64,000 bases of DNA from Xenopus tropicalis. Taxonomy: Eukaryota; Chordata; Amphibia; Anura; Pipidae. The notes under the pieces are model-generated. The model saw nothing but the letters and a program-made list of their open reading frames with translations, did no database searches and was not told where the DNA came from. The stretch is from the NCBI RefSeq assembly GCF_000004195.4, contig NC_030678.2, positions 137,827,047 through 137,891,046 of the forward strand, read 5' to 3'. Shown here piece by piece: positions 25,601-35,303 of the stretch (position 1 is the first letter of the stretch; each line of letters opens with the position of its first letter). The position numbers and the translations under genes are program-made.

Positions 25601-26720
25601 TAACTGCACAGAAAACTGAAAAATTGTAATAGCTACATAGTAAAGATTAGTATATACGGTACATAGCAGAGATTAATATATAATTGCGCAAGAGTGTGAG
25701 GGCTACAGACAGCATTTAGCTAAGGGGTGGGGTTGTATGTGAAACATACTAACATATTATGACTGTGAATATGCCATACCATAAACTTCACATGCTTATT
25801 ATTGTACATATTTCACAGTCAGGGCTATTTTATGATACCCTCACTCAGAGCCCTCTTAATAAAGAAAAGTGAATCAAAATGGCCAGTGAACTGAAGGCTC
25901 TGCCTGATGGCCAACTCAGAGGGACATTTTGGTGTGGATTCTAATCTGCTGTTTTATACGGCTTGAACCACAGCAAGACAGCAGCTACAATCATGCCTTT
26001 CTCTTGCTGTAAGCCTGTTCAGACCTAAGAAGGCCCCAAAAATATGTTGGACTGCAAGAGGAAGTCCATAGTGAAAACTCTGCATTAAAGGTAATCTATA
26101 ACCATGATTAATACAGCTCCAATGCAAAATATTATTTTGTCACATATACACATGTAACAGAGAAGGCTTATATTTAACATCTCTTGTGCATTGTGTTAAG
26201 GATCTACATGGCTGTCAATTTTCTTTGGGGGGGGTATATAATTTGAGCAGGTGGGAAACTGTGGTATCAAACAGGACACCTGCTTCACATACAAAGGCTG
26301 CAATATTTTGTGACTTGGAGCAGGCAATCTATTTTTGCCACTATAGTAGCACTCCATTGCTTTTCCACGTGTCGACCCAACTGTGAACCTACTGCTTGGC
26401 AGTAGCAGTAACCCTATGCATGGCCGTTAGAATCCTCAACCCACCCAAATGCAACAGGACCCAAGTGCCCATATATACCAACTCTATACCACAGGTATTA
26501 TCATTTGTACTAGAATCAGTTTCTTGGACAACAAACCAGACCCTAACATGCACTTACCACCAATGGTACTTTCCTGAAACTCATGAAATTGCCCCTTCAC
26601 GAAACGCAATACCAGGCTCGACTTTCCTACTGCCGATTCACCCAGCAGCACCAATTTGAATTGGCATATTTTACTGGCTTGCGACTGACCGTTTGGCCTT
26701 GCAGCTCCTCTACCGGCCAT
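7542..26720 (-). CDS. rab5b: Rab5b small GTPase, five coding exons
   Basis: The CDS is complement(join(7542..7657, 15938..16031, 20057..20179, 21090..21241, 26558..26720)) and encodes 215 residues. All coding introns are GT-AG. Rab5 proteins are GTP switches on clathrin-coated vesicles and early endosomes that recruit fusion effectors. Visible landmarks are the P-loop GESAVGKS (27-34), switch I STIG/AAF spanning the first junction, WDTAGQE with catalytic Q79, NKAD (133-136), SAK (163-165) and C-terminal CCSN (C212/C213 geranylgeranylated). Residues typical of paralogue b are [20 protein letters not shown] and NVNDLFLAI. The ATG is in a good context (GACATGG), three bases after an acceptor (TTTCTAG), so a non-coding first exon must lie upstream. 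The gene sits directly downstream of cdk2 in tandem, as in mammals. Rab5a or Rab5c would differ at the NQETF and MVEYE positions. Confidence 0.97.
7815..7962. repeat. family F-like fragment
   Basis: GGTCCGGGGACCGCATC and CCTGATCCGACTAGATTTTC match the family F interior. Just upstream of the rab5b terminal exon. Confidence 0.5.
8018..8356. mobile_element. near-perfect palindromic PIF/Harbinger-type MITE
   Basis: Inverted arms 8018-8164 and 8210-8356 (147 bp each, one mismatch seen), flanked by TAA on both sides. Each arm itself contains two smaller hairpins, so it is a nested cruciform. GC-rich. The TWA target duplication fits PIF/Harbinger; no transposase is present. Confidence 0.85.
8360..8495. 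mobile_element. half copy of the palindromic MITE
   Basis: Starts GGGCTGTGACACATGGG right after the TAA of the preceding element and stops in the central region. Only the left arm is preserved. Confidence 0.65.
8500..9985. other. rab5b intron, no further feature beyond repeat scraps
   Basis: Unique or diverged sequence; 9850-9900 resembles an AGCGCTATATAAATAATAAT retroelement tail. Confidence 0.5.
9580..9652. mobile_element. degenerate palindromic MITE fragment
   Basis: CCTTCCCACCAGCAA...GCGAGTAATCTC...GCCACTGCCC modules of the same family. Confidence 0.5.
10016..10335. mobile_element. palindromic PIF/Harbinger-type MITE
   Basis: TIRs GGGCAGTGACAG...CTGTCACTGCCC, flanked by TTA on both sides. 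Same internal modules as the 8.0-kb copy, more diverged. Confidence 0.8.
10525..10907. mobile_element. T2-type hairpin MITE, family D
   Basis: TTAAAGGGGAAGGAAAGG start. Long palindromes: CACTTGGGGGTGC ends, CACCAGCCCGGGG arms, and a central CTCTACTGCGCATGCGC hairpin. The right end is truncated. Confidence 0.7.
11102..11565. mobile_element. T2-type MITE, family C
   Basis: TAAAGGAGAAGGAAAGG...CCTTTCCTTCTCCTTTAA, with internal ACTGAAGGTATGCCTGCAGC. Confidence 0.75.
12145..12408. repeat. CAGTAGTGATG-terminus repeat
   Basis: CAGTAGTGATGTG...GCGCATCACTACTGC inverted ends with a GGGTTGGGTGCGGGTC-like interior; a related piece at 15415-15700. Confidence 0.55.
12470..12705. repeat. vertebrate interspersed repeat fragment
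   Basis: CCCAAATTTTTTGGAACATG...TTGCAAATCCTCACATTC...CACAGTGTCCCAACTTTTT, a pattern of a widespread fish/frog DNA transposon end. Family not assigned. Confidence 0.45.
12755..12870. repeat. hammerhead-associated repeat fragment
   Basis: AT-rich repeat surrounding the decayed hammerhead motif. It resembles widespread Xenopus copies with a CGTTTCGGGGG...CACGCCCC...TTCGTC core. Confidence 0.45.
12776..12808 (-). ncRNA. decayed hammerhead-like motif
   Basis: Minus strand has GGACGA, an A, a GGGGC/GCCCC hairpin, then GAAACGTTAC. The stem II and GAAA parts are intact, but the expected CT of CTGANGA is AG, so cleavage is not expected. It lies in the last rab5b coding intron (sense), in AT-rich repeat sequence. 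Confidence 0.5.
13231..13702. repeat. local direct duplication, copy 1
   Basis: Aligns along its length with 14803-15247; shared blocks include GATTAACAAAGAGCAATATT and GGTCCATGAACCATTTGCAT. rab5b last coding intron. Confidence 0.8.
13703..13904. mobile_element. family D MITE, internally deleted
   Basis: GTCACTTGGGGGTGCC arms and CCTTCTCCTTTAA end. Its terminal TTAA is shared with the next element. Confidence 0.65.
13901..14560. mobile_element. T2-type MITE, family E
   Basis: TTAAAGGGATTCTGTC...GACAGAACCCCTTTAA, about 660 bp. Abuts the family D copy at one TTAA. Confidence 0.8.
14803..15247. repeat. local direct duplication, copy 2
   Basis: Second copy, same orientation. Between the copies lie two MITEs (13703-14560) and about 240 bp of other sequence. 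Confidence 0.8.
15415..15715. repeat. related repeat fragment
   Basis: ACCCAACCCGTACCCG...CTGACCTGCTGCGGG resembles the interior of the 12.1-kb repeat in inverse orientation. Confidence 0.4.
15938..16031 (-). CDS. rab5b: rab5b coding exon 4
   Basis: 94 nt, residues 147-177 plus one base: [20 protein letters not shown] (G5 box SAK) and NVNDLFLAI. Acceptor TGTGCAG, donor ATAG|GTAAGA. Confidence 0.97.
16463..16860. repeat. GGGGCAGATTTATCAAA-type repeat hosting a nested MITE
   Basis: Starts AGGGGCAGATTTATCAAAG and resumes after the palindromic MITE with AATTATCAAATGGTGAACAC. Confidence 0.5.
16536..16760. mobile_element. internally deleted palindromic MITE
   Basis: Flanked by TAA (16533-16535, 16761-16763). 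The left end joins GGCTGTGGCA directly to the internal module. Nested in a GGGGCAGATTTATCAAA-type repeat. Confidence 0.7.
16905..17140. repeat. short hAT family fragment
   Basis: TTTCCCCAAACTTTTTTACCCGTGAGC to GAGCAACGTTGG...GGGGTTGGGGAG; diverged. Confidence 0.55.
17356..18106. repeat. CTTCAAAAAGTATG family, copy 1 (interrupted)
   Basis: Shares ACTACATAACCC...AATGCATT, GACATCAC, CAGGGAATTGTGGGATTTGG and CCAGATCAGCAGGAGAACA with 46.39 and 60.93 kb. Interrupted by the 17742-18029 MITE. Confidence 0.7.
17742..18029. mobile_element. TACAGGTAT-terminus MITE, nested
   Basis: TACAGGTACGGGACCTGTTA...GGGTCCGATACCTGTA. Inserted inside the 17.36-18.10 kb repeat. Confidence 0.75.
18668..19083. mobile_element. 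T2-type MITE, family A, inverted
   Basis: TTAA-flanked inverted copy with eroded TTAAAGG ends; internal GGTCACTGACC and CCTAGCAACCAG-like modules kept. Confidence 0.75.
19091..19211. repeat. foldback with 24-bp arms
   Basis: TCCAGGCACTCTAGGAAATC and its near-complement GATTTCCCTAGAGTGCCTGGA around an AT-rich centre. Confidence 0.65.
19728..19880. repeat. GGCCC..CTGGCAATCTGTGG family copy, inverted
   Basis: GCCCAGACTGGCAATCTGTGG start and GAATCCCAGTCCTGG end. Confidence 0.6.
20057..20179 (-). CDS. rab5b: rab5b coding exon 3
   Basis: 123 nt (41 codons), residues 106-146: [17 protein letters not shown]123-P124, GNKAD, and the end VEYE. Acceptor TTCTGCAG, donor GAA|GTAAGT. Confidence 0.97.
20671..20980. 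mobile_element. short hAT element, 310 bp
   Basis: CAGGGATCCCCAACC...GGTTGGGCATCACTG with perfect 8-bp duplication CTGTAGAG (20663-20670, 20981-20988). rab5b intron between coding exons 2 and 3. Confidence 0.88.
21090..21241 (-). CDS. rab5b: rab5b coding exon 2
   Basis: 152 nt encoding residues 55-105: switch I end [17 protein letters not shown], and the end VVYDITNQ. Acceptor TTCACAG, donor CAG|GTAAGG. Confidence 0.97.
22280..22600. repeat. retroelement-like repeat fragment
   Basis: GTCCATCAAGTTCAA, then ATTCCTTCCTGACTCC and ATATCCCCCTTAAGC, a pattern abundant in Xenopus; a related piece lies at 25395-25610. Confidence 0.5.
22678..23635. mobile_element. hAT-type element with internal 34-bp minisatellite
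   Basis: Begins CAGTGCTGTCCAAC, ends TCTACATACTG, with perfect 8-bp target duplication CTCTACAG (22670-22677, 23636-23643). About ten tandem units of 34 bp (22856-23195). Non-coding; apparent ORFs here come from the minisatellite. Confidence 0.85.
22856..23195 (+). repeat. 34-bp minisatellite
   Basis: Unit begins TGCCATACTCTGCC and ends ACCCTGCCTGTGTG. The spacing of TACTCT is exactly 34 at 22861, 22895 and 22929. Confidence 0.9.
23724..24373. mobile_element. GGGGCCGATTCACTAAA-terminus MITE
   Basis: TGGGGCCGATTCACTAAAG...TTTAGTGAATCTGCCCC inverted ends, flanked by TA, about 650 bp. The 127-residue ORF that starts inside it has no recognisable domain. Confidence 0.65.
24374..26557. other. 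rab5b intron, mostly unique
   Basis: Apart from the 25.4-kb repeat nothing was recognised on either strand. Confidence 0.5.
25395..25610. repeat. retroelement-like repeat fragment
   Basis: TACATAGTTACATAGGG...GTCCATCAAGTTTAACTC...CAAGAACCCATCCAAGCCC. Confidence 0.5.
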
Positions 26721-26723
26721 GTC
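26558..26723 (-). CDS. rab5b: rab5b exon with start codon
   Basis: The exon begins at 26723 after TTTCTAG; the ATG is 26720..26718. It encodes residues 1-54 (N-terminal [17 protein letters not shown], then the P-loop) plus one base. The donor is GGTG|GTAAGT. Confidence 0.96.
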
Positions 26724-27915
26724 CTAGAAAGTAAAAAGAGGAAGGGCTCCAGAGGATGGAGGAAGGATCTGGACAATCACTGGGCAGGTGGAGGACAGGC
26801 AGCAGATCCAAGCAAAAGTAGACTGTAAAATACAAGAAGATTAGAATATTTAGTGTGACGTTTTCTTTTTAAACCAGATCAGCTAATTTTTATAGTTTAT
26901 AAAAGTATTTAGTATCACATTGCAACCAACATGTAAAGTATAGTAAAGTATAAATTATATTAAAGTAATACTAACACCAGTACAGTATTGGGCATGAGGG
27001 AAACAAAAAGTGCAAAACAGAACACAAAATGATGGCAAACGAGAAATGGTCATAAGTAACAGAAGAATAAAAGGACAGAAGGGAAAGCAGCCGAGGGGAG
27101 GGTAGAGAATGGTATAATTCTCAGTTATTCTTAGTACAACTCGAGCTGCTAGAATATGCCTTTAAAAATAAAAACCTAAAAAAATCCACATACAGTAGAA
27201 GTACAGCAGGAAAACAATGCAGTCCCAGCATGTATCCAAATGGACTTCCACTTAGTTATGCAACAATGCTCAGTAAATTATATGCTGAATAAGCACTGCT
27301 AGGGTTTCCCTTTTATCACCAGACATATAAAAATCTTCATGCTACATGCTTCAGTTCAGATGAATGCCACATGGGTGCTTTGAAAGTGCAGTCAGCAGCA
27401 CACTTTTCACATGGAACAGTTGTATTCTTTTATTATTATATATACACAATGCTAATGTAAACTACTTGGAGTGTGTTTCTTACTAACTTCTGCTAATGGC
27501 TATAAAGTAGGGCTTATTACATGGTTCATGGAATACAGGCTGTTGGGACACATTAACGCACCAATGCACTCCTCAGCCAGATGGGATTTTTAAACCTGCC
27601 TAATTGATATCTAATAGCCCCATACATGGGCAATAAACTGCTGACCTTCAGCCATTAAGTAGAATGAGCATTGCATTGAGAGGGACCAGCTCTGAACTGT
27701 TCAGACCACCACAGAATCAGATCCATCACGCAGCAATTCTCCTGCTCTGTTTCCATTTGTATTCCAGATTATTGCAGCATTGCCCTATTGTGACTGACAC
27801 ATCTGACTCTCCCACAGCCTGCACACAAACATGTTGGAAACTCAGTCTCTCTAGATAACCATGGGATTTGCAGAGTTTGTTTGTTAGTGACTTGTTACTG
27901 ACATGATTGCTGTCA

Positions 27916-28436
27916 TTAAAGGAGACATATTGGATAAATGGGAAAAACCCTAATTTTGTAGGCAATTATGAATAATATACGGTGCTGGTTTCCCTTTGGG
28001 CTAAACATTAATCCTCTCTGTAACAATGGCCCCTTTATTGGAGCTCCCTATAGATCATATCACTTCTCCGTCTAGTGTGAAATGAAGAGTGGGCGTGTCC
28101 TAACGGTCCCTGCCAGAAGCACAGTAGGAGGGGGAGAGCCAATCACAGCCCTGCAGTCACACAAGCAAAGACAGGCTTCAGTTCCCTATCAGGTCAGCCT
28201 AGCTGTTGATTGGTTCCTATCCTACAGTGCAGTGTACTGAGGGCCACCGGCTCCCCAGCTCATCCAGAGAATTCAGCCAGCAAGAAGTGGAATGGATGAG
28301 CGGGGCTAGGGGGGTTTTTGTGGAATTTCTCAATAAATCAGTCAGAAACACAACTTTTTAAGCACAATCCTTCTATATCTAGAGGAGTATAATTCACTGG
28401 TACAGTCTTAATTTTTATAGGATATGTCTCCTTTAA
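27916..28436. mobile_element. T2-type MITE, family B
   Basis: TTAAAGGAGACATATTGG...GGATATGTCTCCTTTAA, 521 bp. Carries AGCCAATCAC (CCAAT-type). Inverted relative to the copy at 45.8 kb. Confidence 0.85.
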
Positions 28437-28949
28437 GATTGTTGTTGGACTATTGGATAGCACTAGGCTGGGGTATGCTTATAAACGGATAAGCAGATAA
28501 ACTCAGGTCGAGAATTAGCCTCTACACTGCCATCAGCCTCGCCCAGTGAATTTACCCCGAGCCATTGTGTTGCCTGAGGTGCAAACACATGATTCCTATC
28601 ATTGATAGAAATGTGTCAGTATCACTTTAAATTGAACTTTATGGTGCTGCAGGCCCTTTTCACAACACAGTGAGATCAGCTTTTCATGCTGAATTTATTC
28701 ACTGCATTGATTGAGGCTTCTCAATGGTCTGAGTAGGCCGCTGGGAGAAAGTGTATTCCCATTACTACTGCTACTGAGAAACACTAAGTAATCTGAGAGC
28801 ACTTAGGCACTGAAGCCACATATAAAGGGACCAATAAGGGCAGCTATAATGTGTCAGCAGTTCTTACCTACTATAGGGGAGTCTGAAGAGCTTCCTTAAC
28901 AGGCCTAACAGTCTCCTTTTTAAAGAAAATATACACTATATACACTTGG

Positions 28950-29050
28950 CCCCCAACCTTTCTTACTCGTGAGACACAGTCAAATGTTAAAAGACTTGGA
29001 GAGCAACACAAGCATCATAAAAGTTCATGGAGGTGCCAAATAAGGCACAT
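28950..29050. repeat. short hAT family fragment
   Basis: CCCCCAACCTTTCTTACTCG...GAGCAACACAAGCATCATAA; truncated. Confidence 0.6.
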
Positions 29051-31551
29051 TTGTAGAACATGCAGTCACATGGATAAATAAATAACACATATCCATATAA
29101 TTGGTTCAGAAGGATCCTATGTGCATCCAGAGAAAACAAACAGAATGTCTGAGAATATCTAATTAAACACTTGTTGAGCAGATTAAAAAAGGTAAAAAAT
29201 AAAGACATCATATTATAAAGCAATAGCAACAGACGGAATCATTCCTGGAACCTGATAGTAATGGCAGCAGCTAGTACACTAAAACTATTTAAATATCACA
29301 CTGATAAAATATTCATTTTAAAAACAGTACTCATTCAGGCATTTGATTGCTAAGTAACACAGAAGAGTTCTTACACTTGGAAGTTATTGCTTGGATAGGG
29401 TTCACGTAACATGGATCCTTTATTTGTGTCTATCTTCTTCTTGAACCCTTGGTGCTGTCACTTTGTGAATGGAGTGTAAAAATGTTCAGCTCACTCCGAA
29501 TACTGCGCTGAATGGAATATTGGTATTACCCTGGAAAGCCCCTAGCTTTGTGTCATGTGACCTGCCTTTTGGGAGAACTCAACAGAACAGAGCTCTGCAT
29601 CTGGCCCATATTTAAAATCCAGTACAAGGCGCAAAATGCAGCTAGCAAAATTAATGCCAGCAGGACTGGTAAATGAGCACCATTATGGGCTGTTCAAAAT
29701 CAATGCAACAATGTATGCACTACAAATTATAAAAAAAAACAAAAAACAAAACTATAAATTTGCACTACAAATAAAATAAAAAAAGCTAATATCGACAAAT
29801 GATATTAGCTTTGCCTTGGTGGTATATGCAGTATGGCAGCTCCCACTTCTGTTATTCTTTAAATATACATAGGTGCATAAAATATTTGCAGAATAACCTT
29901 TACATTAATGTTTTACAGAACATTAAAGAGTAAACTCAAAGAACTCACTTCTTATTGCCATCACTATCTGTTGAGGAGACCCTGTAAGCTTTAAGCCCAT
30001 CTGCCTGGCATCATGTGATCTGTATATATCCCCCTTTTTATCATACTGTCCCATGGGCAACTTTTGTCAACACATTATGACCATTTAGTAAGGTTTCCTT
30101 TGAAGAGCAGTGATTCCTTTAATTAGATCAAGTGTCTTTAACATTGTGTAGAGCATCAGAGTCTGGTGTCTGGATTTTCTGCATCAGTTGAAATTTTTCT
30201 GCATGGTTCTTTGAAGGTTGTTGGTTTCCCTTTAAACTCTGGATATCCAGGAATTCAGAGGCAATCAGCAATGTACATTTTCCCAAGCTTTTTTTTTTTT
30301 TTTCTTGTTTGATCAAGAAAACAGAACACTTGCGCATGTGTCTACTTAGAAGAACTTGCTTTGGTAGAGATAAATAAGGCAAGAGTGCCAACTAGTGGCC
30401 ACATTTATCATACATCTATATATGGGAAGATATCAATGCAGTATAAGATTATTTTTAAACTTTTAGATGCTGTCAAAAGTCTCTGTGTGAATTTATGAAG
30501 GCAAAATTCTCACACATAGAGCTCACACAGCCTGCACATCTGCGCCAGGTGTATTCTGTAAAAGTTTATGAAGTGTATAGGGAATATAGGAGAATGGTGG
30601 CTGATTGGTTAGAACCCTTGCACCAATGCAGTCCTGAGATCAAAAATACATGAATTTGTGATTTCTGTTTTTCTACACAGTATTGTATCATTTTACCCAC
30701 ACGTCCTGCAACTGTTAAAATCTTCACAGAAGATATTGAAAAGAAAAAAAACTGCCCAATTTTCCTTCAGTTTACAGAATCTAGGAAAAATATCCTAAAA
30801 ATGCAACGCAAACAAAACAAAATAAGATTCCATATACAGATGCAGTGTAAAATAAACCAGGCACATTACGGAACAGTGGCACACATATTAAACCTATAGA
30901 TTTATTAATTAGTAAATATTGCCCTTTCTGTGGTTCGATTTCTTTTCCACATATACTTGTACTACAGGCAATTTATACTACAGAAGAATCCCACATTTAC
31001 ATGCCCAGATTTTCCATTTTACTTGAATTGACAATTTTTTTTTGTGGCCCCATACAGACAAGTTTCATCCTTTTTTTTTCCTAGATGTTTTGCGTTATGT
31101 TTTACCAGAATCTAAGTCGTTTTGACGCCAACCCCTCGGAAATGTAAAATTGTGGTTCTACTGTATACAGTATCCTGCTATAACTATATTGTTACTGGTG
31201 GTTTATTTATATGAACTAAATTAGAGTGTCTGAAGCAAATGCGCTATTTTCACCAGTGCACATTTGAATATTTACAAAAAAAAAACAAAACCCTTTTGTA
31301 TTGTGTTCCTGATGCTTCAGATTTGGATACTTTCTTGAACCACAGCTAAATGTTAGGAAAGACATTATTATTTTCAAAACACCATACCTTTGGCGTTATA
31401 TTTAGGCCGTTCCCTGCTTGTTTTCCCAGTGGAAGAGAAGAGTAACCCTACACACCATTTAGTAAGTCGACTAGGAAATCACGTACTGGAGTTGACAACC
31501 CAATAGGTTTTAAAAATGTGTCACTTTCCCTTTAACTATCCCTTAAATCAG

Positions 31552-31628
31552 TGATCCCCAACCAGTGGCTCAGGGACAACATGCTGCTCCCCAACCCCTT
31601 GGATGTTGCTCTCAGTGCCCACTTAAAT
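31552..31628. repeat. short hAT family fragment
   Basis: CAGTGATCCCCAACCAGTGG...TTGGATGTTGCTCTCAGTGCC; truncated. Confidence 0.6.
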
Positions 31629-31947
31629 AATGCCAGTGAATATAACCCCAGAATTTTGGGACAAGAAGGTAGTTCTAAATACATTAATAATTAGATAAAG
31701 ATGTATTTTTGAATATAAAAGTTATAAGGATACTATATTTGAATGCATCCCCCACTGCGCTTTAGTGCAAAAACAGTGTGCTAATCAGAATTAACAATGC
31801 CATTTCCATTAAAGGAATAAATACAAAATACAAACACACAGATCTCAAATATTTGTAAAAATGGAATATATACCTACTATGTTCTCTTTTTCTTTTATAT
31901 TTTTTGTTGAAATGTATAGATAAAAGAGATTTTTAAAAAAATGGAAT

Positions 31948-32220
31948 ATATTGTAGTGTCACCCACTGTGACCTACAGCACTTATATTTGCCTATTTGTG
32001 TCTGTTAGTTACCCTCCCATATAGATTGTAAGCTCTACAGGGCAGGGACCTCCTTCCTCTTGTGTCCTCGACTCTTAACTTATTGCTGCTGTATTTATCT
32101 GTATTTATTATTATACTTTGTATTTATCTATTATCTTAACACCCTGTTTGTATTAACGTATTCTACTGTACAGCACTGCGTACATAAGTAGCGCTTTATA
32201 AATAAAGATATACATACATA
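31948..32220 (+). mobile_element. LINE 3' end fragment
   Basis: 3' terminal ~270 bp of the same LINE family (GATTGTAAGCTCTACAGGGC, then GCGCTTTATAAATAAAG). Its tail was the target of the Tc1 insertion. Confidence 0.75.
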
Positions 32221-33841
32221 CAGTGGTGTGAAAAACTATTTGCCCCCTTCCTGATTTCTTATTCTTTTGCATATTTGTCACACTTAAATGTTTCTGCTCA
32301 TCAAAAACCGTTAACTATTAGTCAAAGATAACATAACTGAACACAAAATGCAGTTTTTAAATGAAGGTTTACGTTATTAAGGGAGAAAAAAAACTCCAAA
32401 TCTACATGGCCCTGTGTGAAAAAGTGTTTGCCCCCCTTGTTAAACAATAACTTAACTGTGGTTTATCACACCTGAGTTCAATTTCTGTAGTCACCCCCAG
32501 GCCTGATTACTGCCACACCTGTTTCAATCAAGAAATCACTTAAATAGGAGCTACCTGACACAGAGAAGTAGACCAAAAGCACCTCAAAAGCTAGACATCA
32601 TGCCAAGATCCAAAGAAATTCAGGAACAAATGAGAACAAAAGTAATTGAGATCTATCAGTCTGGTAAAGGTTATAAAGCCATTTCTAAAGCTTTGGGACT
32701 ACAGCGAACCACAGTGAGAGCCATTATCCACAAATGGCAAAAACATGGAACAGTGGTGAACCTTCCCAGGAGTGGCCGGCCGACCAAAATTACCCCAAGA
32801 GCGCAGAGACAACTCATCCGAGAGGCCACAAAAGACCCCAGGACAACATCTAAAGAACTGCAGGCCTCACTTGCCTCAATTAAGGTCAGTGTTCACGACT
32901 CCACCATAAGAAAGAGACTGGGCAAAAACAGCCTGCATGGCAGATTTCAAAGGCGCAAACCACTTTTAAGCAAAAAGAACATTAAGGCTCGTCTCAATTT
33001 TGCTAAAAAACATCTCAATGATTGCCAAGACTTTTGGGAAAATACCTTGTGGACCGACGAGACAAAAGTTGAACTTTTTGGTAGGTGCGTGTCCCGTTAC
33101 ATCTGGCGTAAAAGTAACACAGCATTTCAGAAAAAGAACATCATACCAACAGTAAAATATGGTGGTGGTAGTGTGATGGTCTGGGGTTGTTTTGCTGCTT
33201 CAGGACCTGGAAGGCTTGCTGTGATAGATGGAACCATGAATTCTACTGTCTACCAAAAAATCCTGAAGGAGAATGTCCGGCCATCTGTTCGTCAACTCAA
33301 GCTGAAGCGATCTTGGGTGCTGCAACAGGACAATGACCCAAAACACACCAGCAAATCCACCTCTGAATGGCTGAAGAAAAACAAAATGAAGACTTTGGAG
33401 TGGCCTAGTCAAAGTCCTGACCTGAATCCTATTGAGATGTTGTGACATGACCTTGAAAAGGCGGTTCATGCTAGAAAACCCTCAAATAAAGCTGAATTAC
33501 AACAATTCTGCAAAGATGAGTGGGCCAAAATTCATCCAGAGCGCTGTAAAAGACTCGTTGCAAGTTATCGCAAACGCTTGATTGCAGTTATTGCTGCTAA
33601 GGGTGGCCCAACCAGTTATTAGGTTCAGGGGGCAATTACTTTTTACACACAGGGCCATGTAGGTTTGGATTTTTTTTCTCCCAAAATAATAAAAACCTTC
33701 ATTTAAAAACTGCATTTTGTGTTTACTTGTGTTATCTTTGACTAATAGTTAAATGTGTTTGATGATCAGAAACATTTTGTGTGACAAACATGCAAAAGAA
33801 TAAGAAATCAGGAAGGGGGCAAATAGTTTTTCACACCACTG
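32221..33841 (+). mobile_element. Tc1-family DNA transposon, 1.62 kb
   Basis: Begins CAGTGGTGTGAAAAAC and ends with its inverted complement, flanked by TA on both sides. The inverted repeats are long (about 210 bp, IR/DR type) and well matched, so the copy is young. It carries one transposase frame with a nonsense codon. It inserted into the ATACATACA tail of a LINE 3' end, within rab5b intron 1 and antisense to rab5b. Confidence 0.93.
32600..33622 (+). pseudogene. Tc1 transposase with one in-frame nonsense codon
   Basis: The frame has 340 sense-length codons, normal for Tc1 transposases. It has two N-terminal helix-turn-helix regions (about 1-115, linker SGRPTK near 60) and a DDE domain: TLWTDE, then QQDNDPKH, then NPIE with 34 residues between the second D and E. 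The only visible break is TGA at 33443-33445 (codon 282), where the family has Trp just after the catalytic Glu. Beyond it the frame stays open to TAG at 33620-33622. Any product would lack the C-terminal ~60 residues. Confidence 0.9.
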
Positions 33842-34914
33842 TACATACAAAACAAAAACAAAACCAAACCAAATTCCAATGACAAAAACAAATGAATGAA
33901 AAAGTACCAGCAGCTGCATATTTCCTGCTACACACTGAATTTCACTGAAATCAGTTCTTAAGAAAACATGAAATCAAGAAATACACATTTAACTAGGGAT
34001 TAGCATGAGCCTCTTGGAACTGGTACACCCAAGGCCATACCCCAAGCATTTAACTGGCTATGATAATGGTTCCATGCTATATCAAATAGTGTATATTGGA
34101 AATGAATGTATTGTAGGATGAAATGTACTTCGGTGGATAGAGAACACAGATAGGCCTTCCAGAATGCCTGCCCCGCATTGGCCAAGATGGGCATAATGGC
34201 AGTGTGTTACTTTAAGGACATAAAAGAAAAATAAATGTACGTCTTGTCTACATATTGCACAATGCTCTTTTTACTTATCTTTTGAAACAGAAACATAAAG
34301 AGACAAATGCATATTTTACCAATGATGGGCTTTCCTTAGCGTCTGTAAACGCATTGGTCTGACTGCATTCAGATTCTGATATGAACTAAAGTCCCATTAC
34401 GTCTGCTACCCATAAACTGCCTAACATCTCACAAAACCTTCCTTCTAATTGTGATAATCCTCTAGCAAAAAGACAGAAATCCTAATAGCCTTATGATCAG
34501 GGGTGTGGTACTTCATCATTCAGGGCATGGCCAGCCAACAATGTAACACAGCATAAAAAAAATACTCAACAGCTCATACACAAAAATACAATAAAACATA
34601 ATCTAACCATAAAACCTCAAAGCTTGTACAAATATAATAAATCTGTATCCTGCACTTTGTGGCTTTATATGAAAAATACAGAGGTTACTCAAAAATAATA
34701 ATACAGTGTGCTTCCGTTACATCATGTTTTAGTGCCACCTCATACCGAGCAAAATACTTCATTCCTCCCCATGTGACTGGGAAGCCACATGCATCCAATC
34801 TCTCATTTAGTGTTAATAGCCCATGCTACTCTGGACTCTACCGCTAGACCCTAAAAACTAAACAAAAAAAAACCCTCTTTGCTTTTGCTGGGAACAACTG
34901 GTTATTGTCTATGA

Positions 34915-35285
34915 AGATTCTCATTCATCCAGGTCATGATATACAGTATCTAGTAGAATTAAGTCTAAAACAACTGGACTTTTCTGAGTTTTTCTTGAAA
35001 ACGTTTCACCACTCATCCGAGTGGCTTCTTCAGTTCAAATGACTGGTAGGGAATTCCCCGGTATTTAAACTCTTGATGGTAGTAGAGTCACAGACATCCA
35101 ATCGCAATGGTTCCATTGAACTTGTTCAGTTAGGTGTTAGCTGAAACCGACAGGTGTAAGAAGGTATGATCCAATCACAATGGTACCAAGATTCTCATTG
35201 ATGAAGGTGTTAATCCTTCAAAGTACATGACTGGAAGTGTGAACTGTTGTGAAACTGCCGGGGTAAGGATGTCAACGCACCTGGT
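34915..35285 (-). mobile_element. Penelope-like element LTR-type fragment
   Basis: Contains the hammerhead motif and the phrase GATTCTCATTCATCCAGGTC, which is familiar from Neptune/Poseidon-type Penelope-like elements of fish and amphibians. No coding region was seen. Boundaries are approximate. Confidence 0.55.
34994..35039 (-). ncRNA. hammerhead ribozyme motif in rab5b intron 1, sense strand
   Basis: Minus strand: stem I TTGAA (35038-35034), core CTGAAGA (35033-35027, matches CUGANGA), extra A, stem II GCCACTC/GAGTGGT with loop GGAT (35025-35008), core GAAA (35007-35004), CG, then TT and stem I TTCAA (34999-34995). Stem I pairs 5 bp plus a GU. ACGT is self-complementary, again a minimal, dimer-type stem III. 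It sits in a Penelope-like fragment. Confidence 0.7.
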
Positions 35286-35303
35286 TATTACAATGATAGA
35301 CTA

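Larger units (their letters stand above)
28437..31947. other. rab5b intron 1, mostly unique
   Basis: Only short hAT fragments (28950, 31552) and homopolymer runs (30290, 31270) were recognised. Confidence 0.5.
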
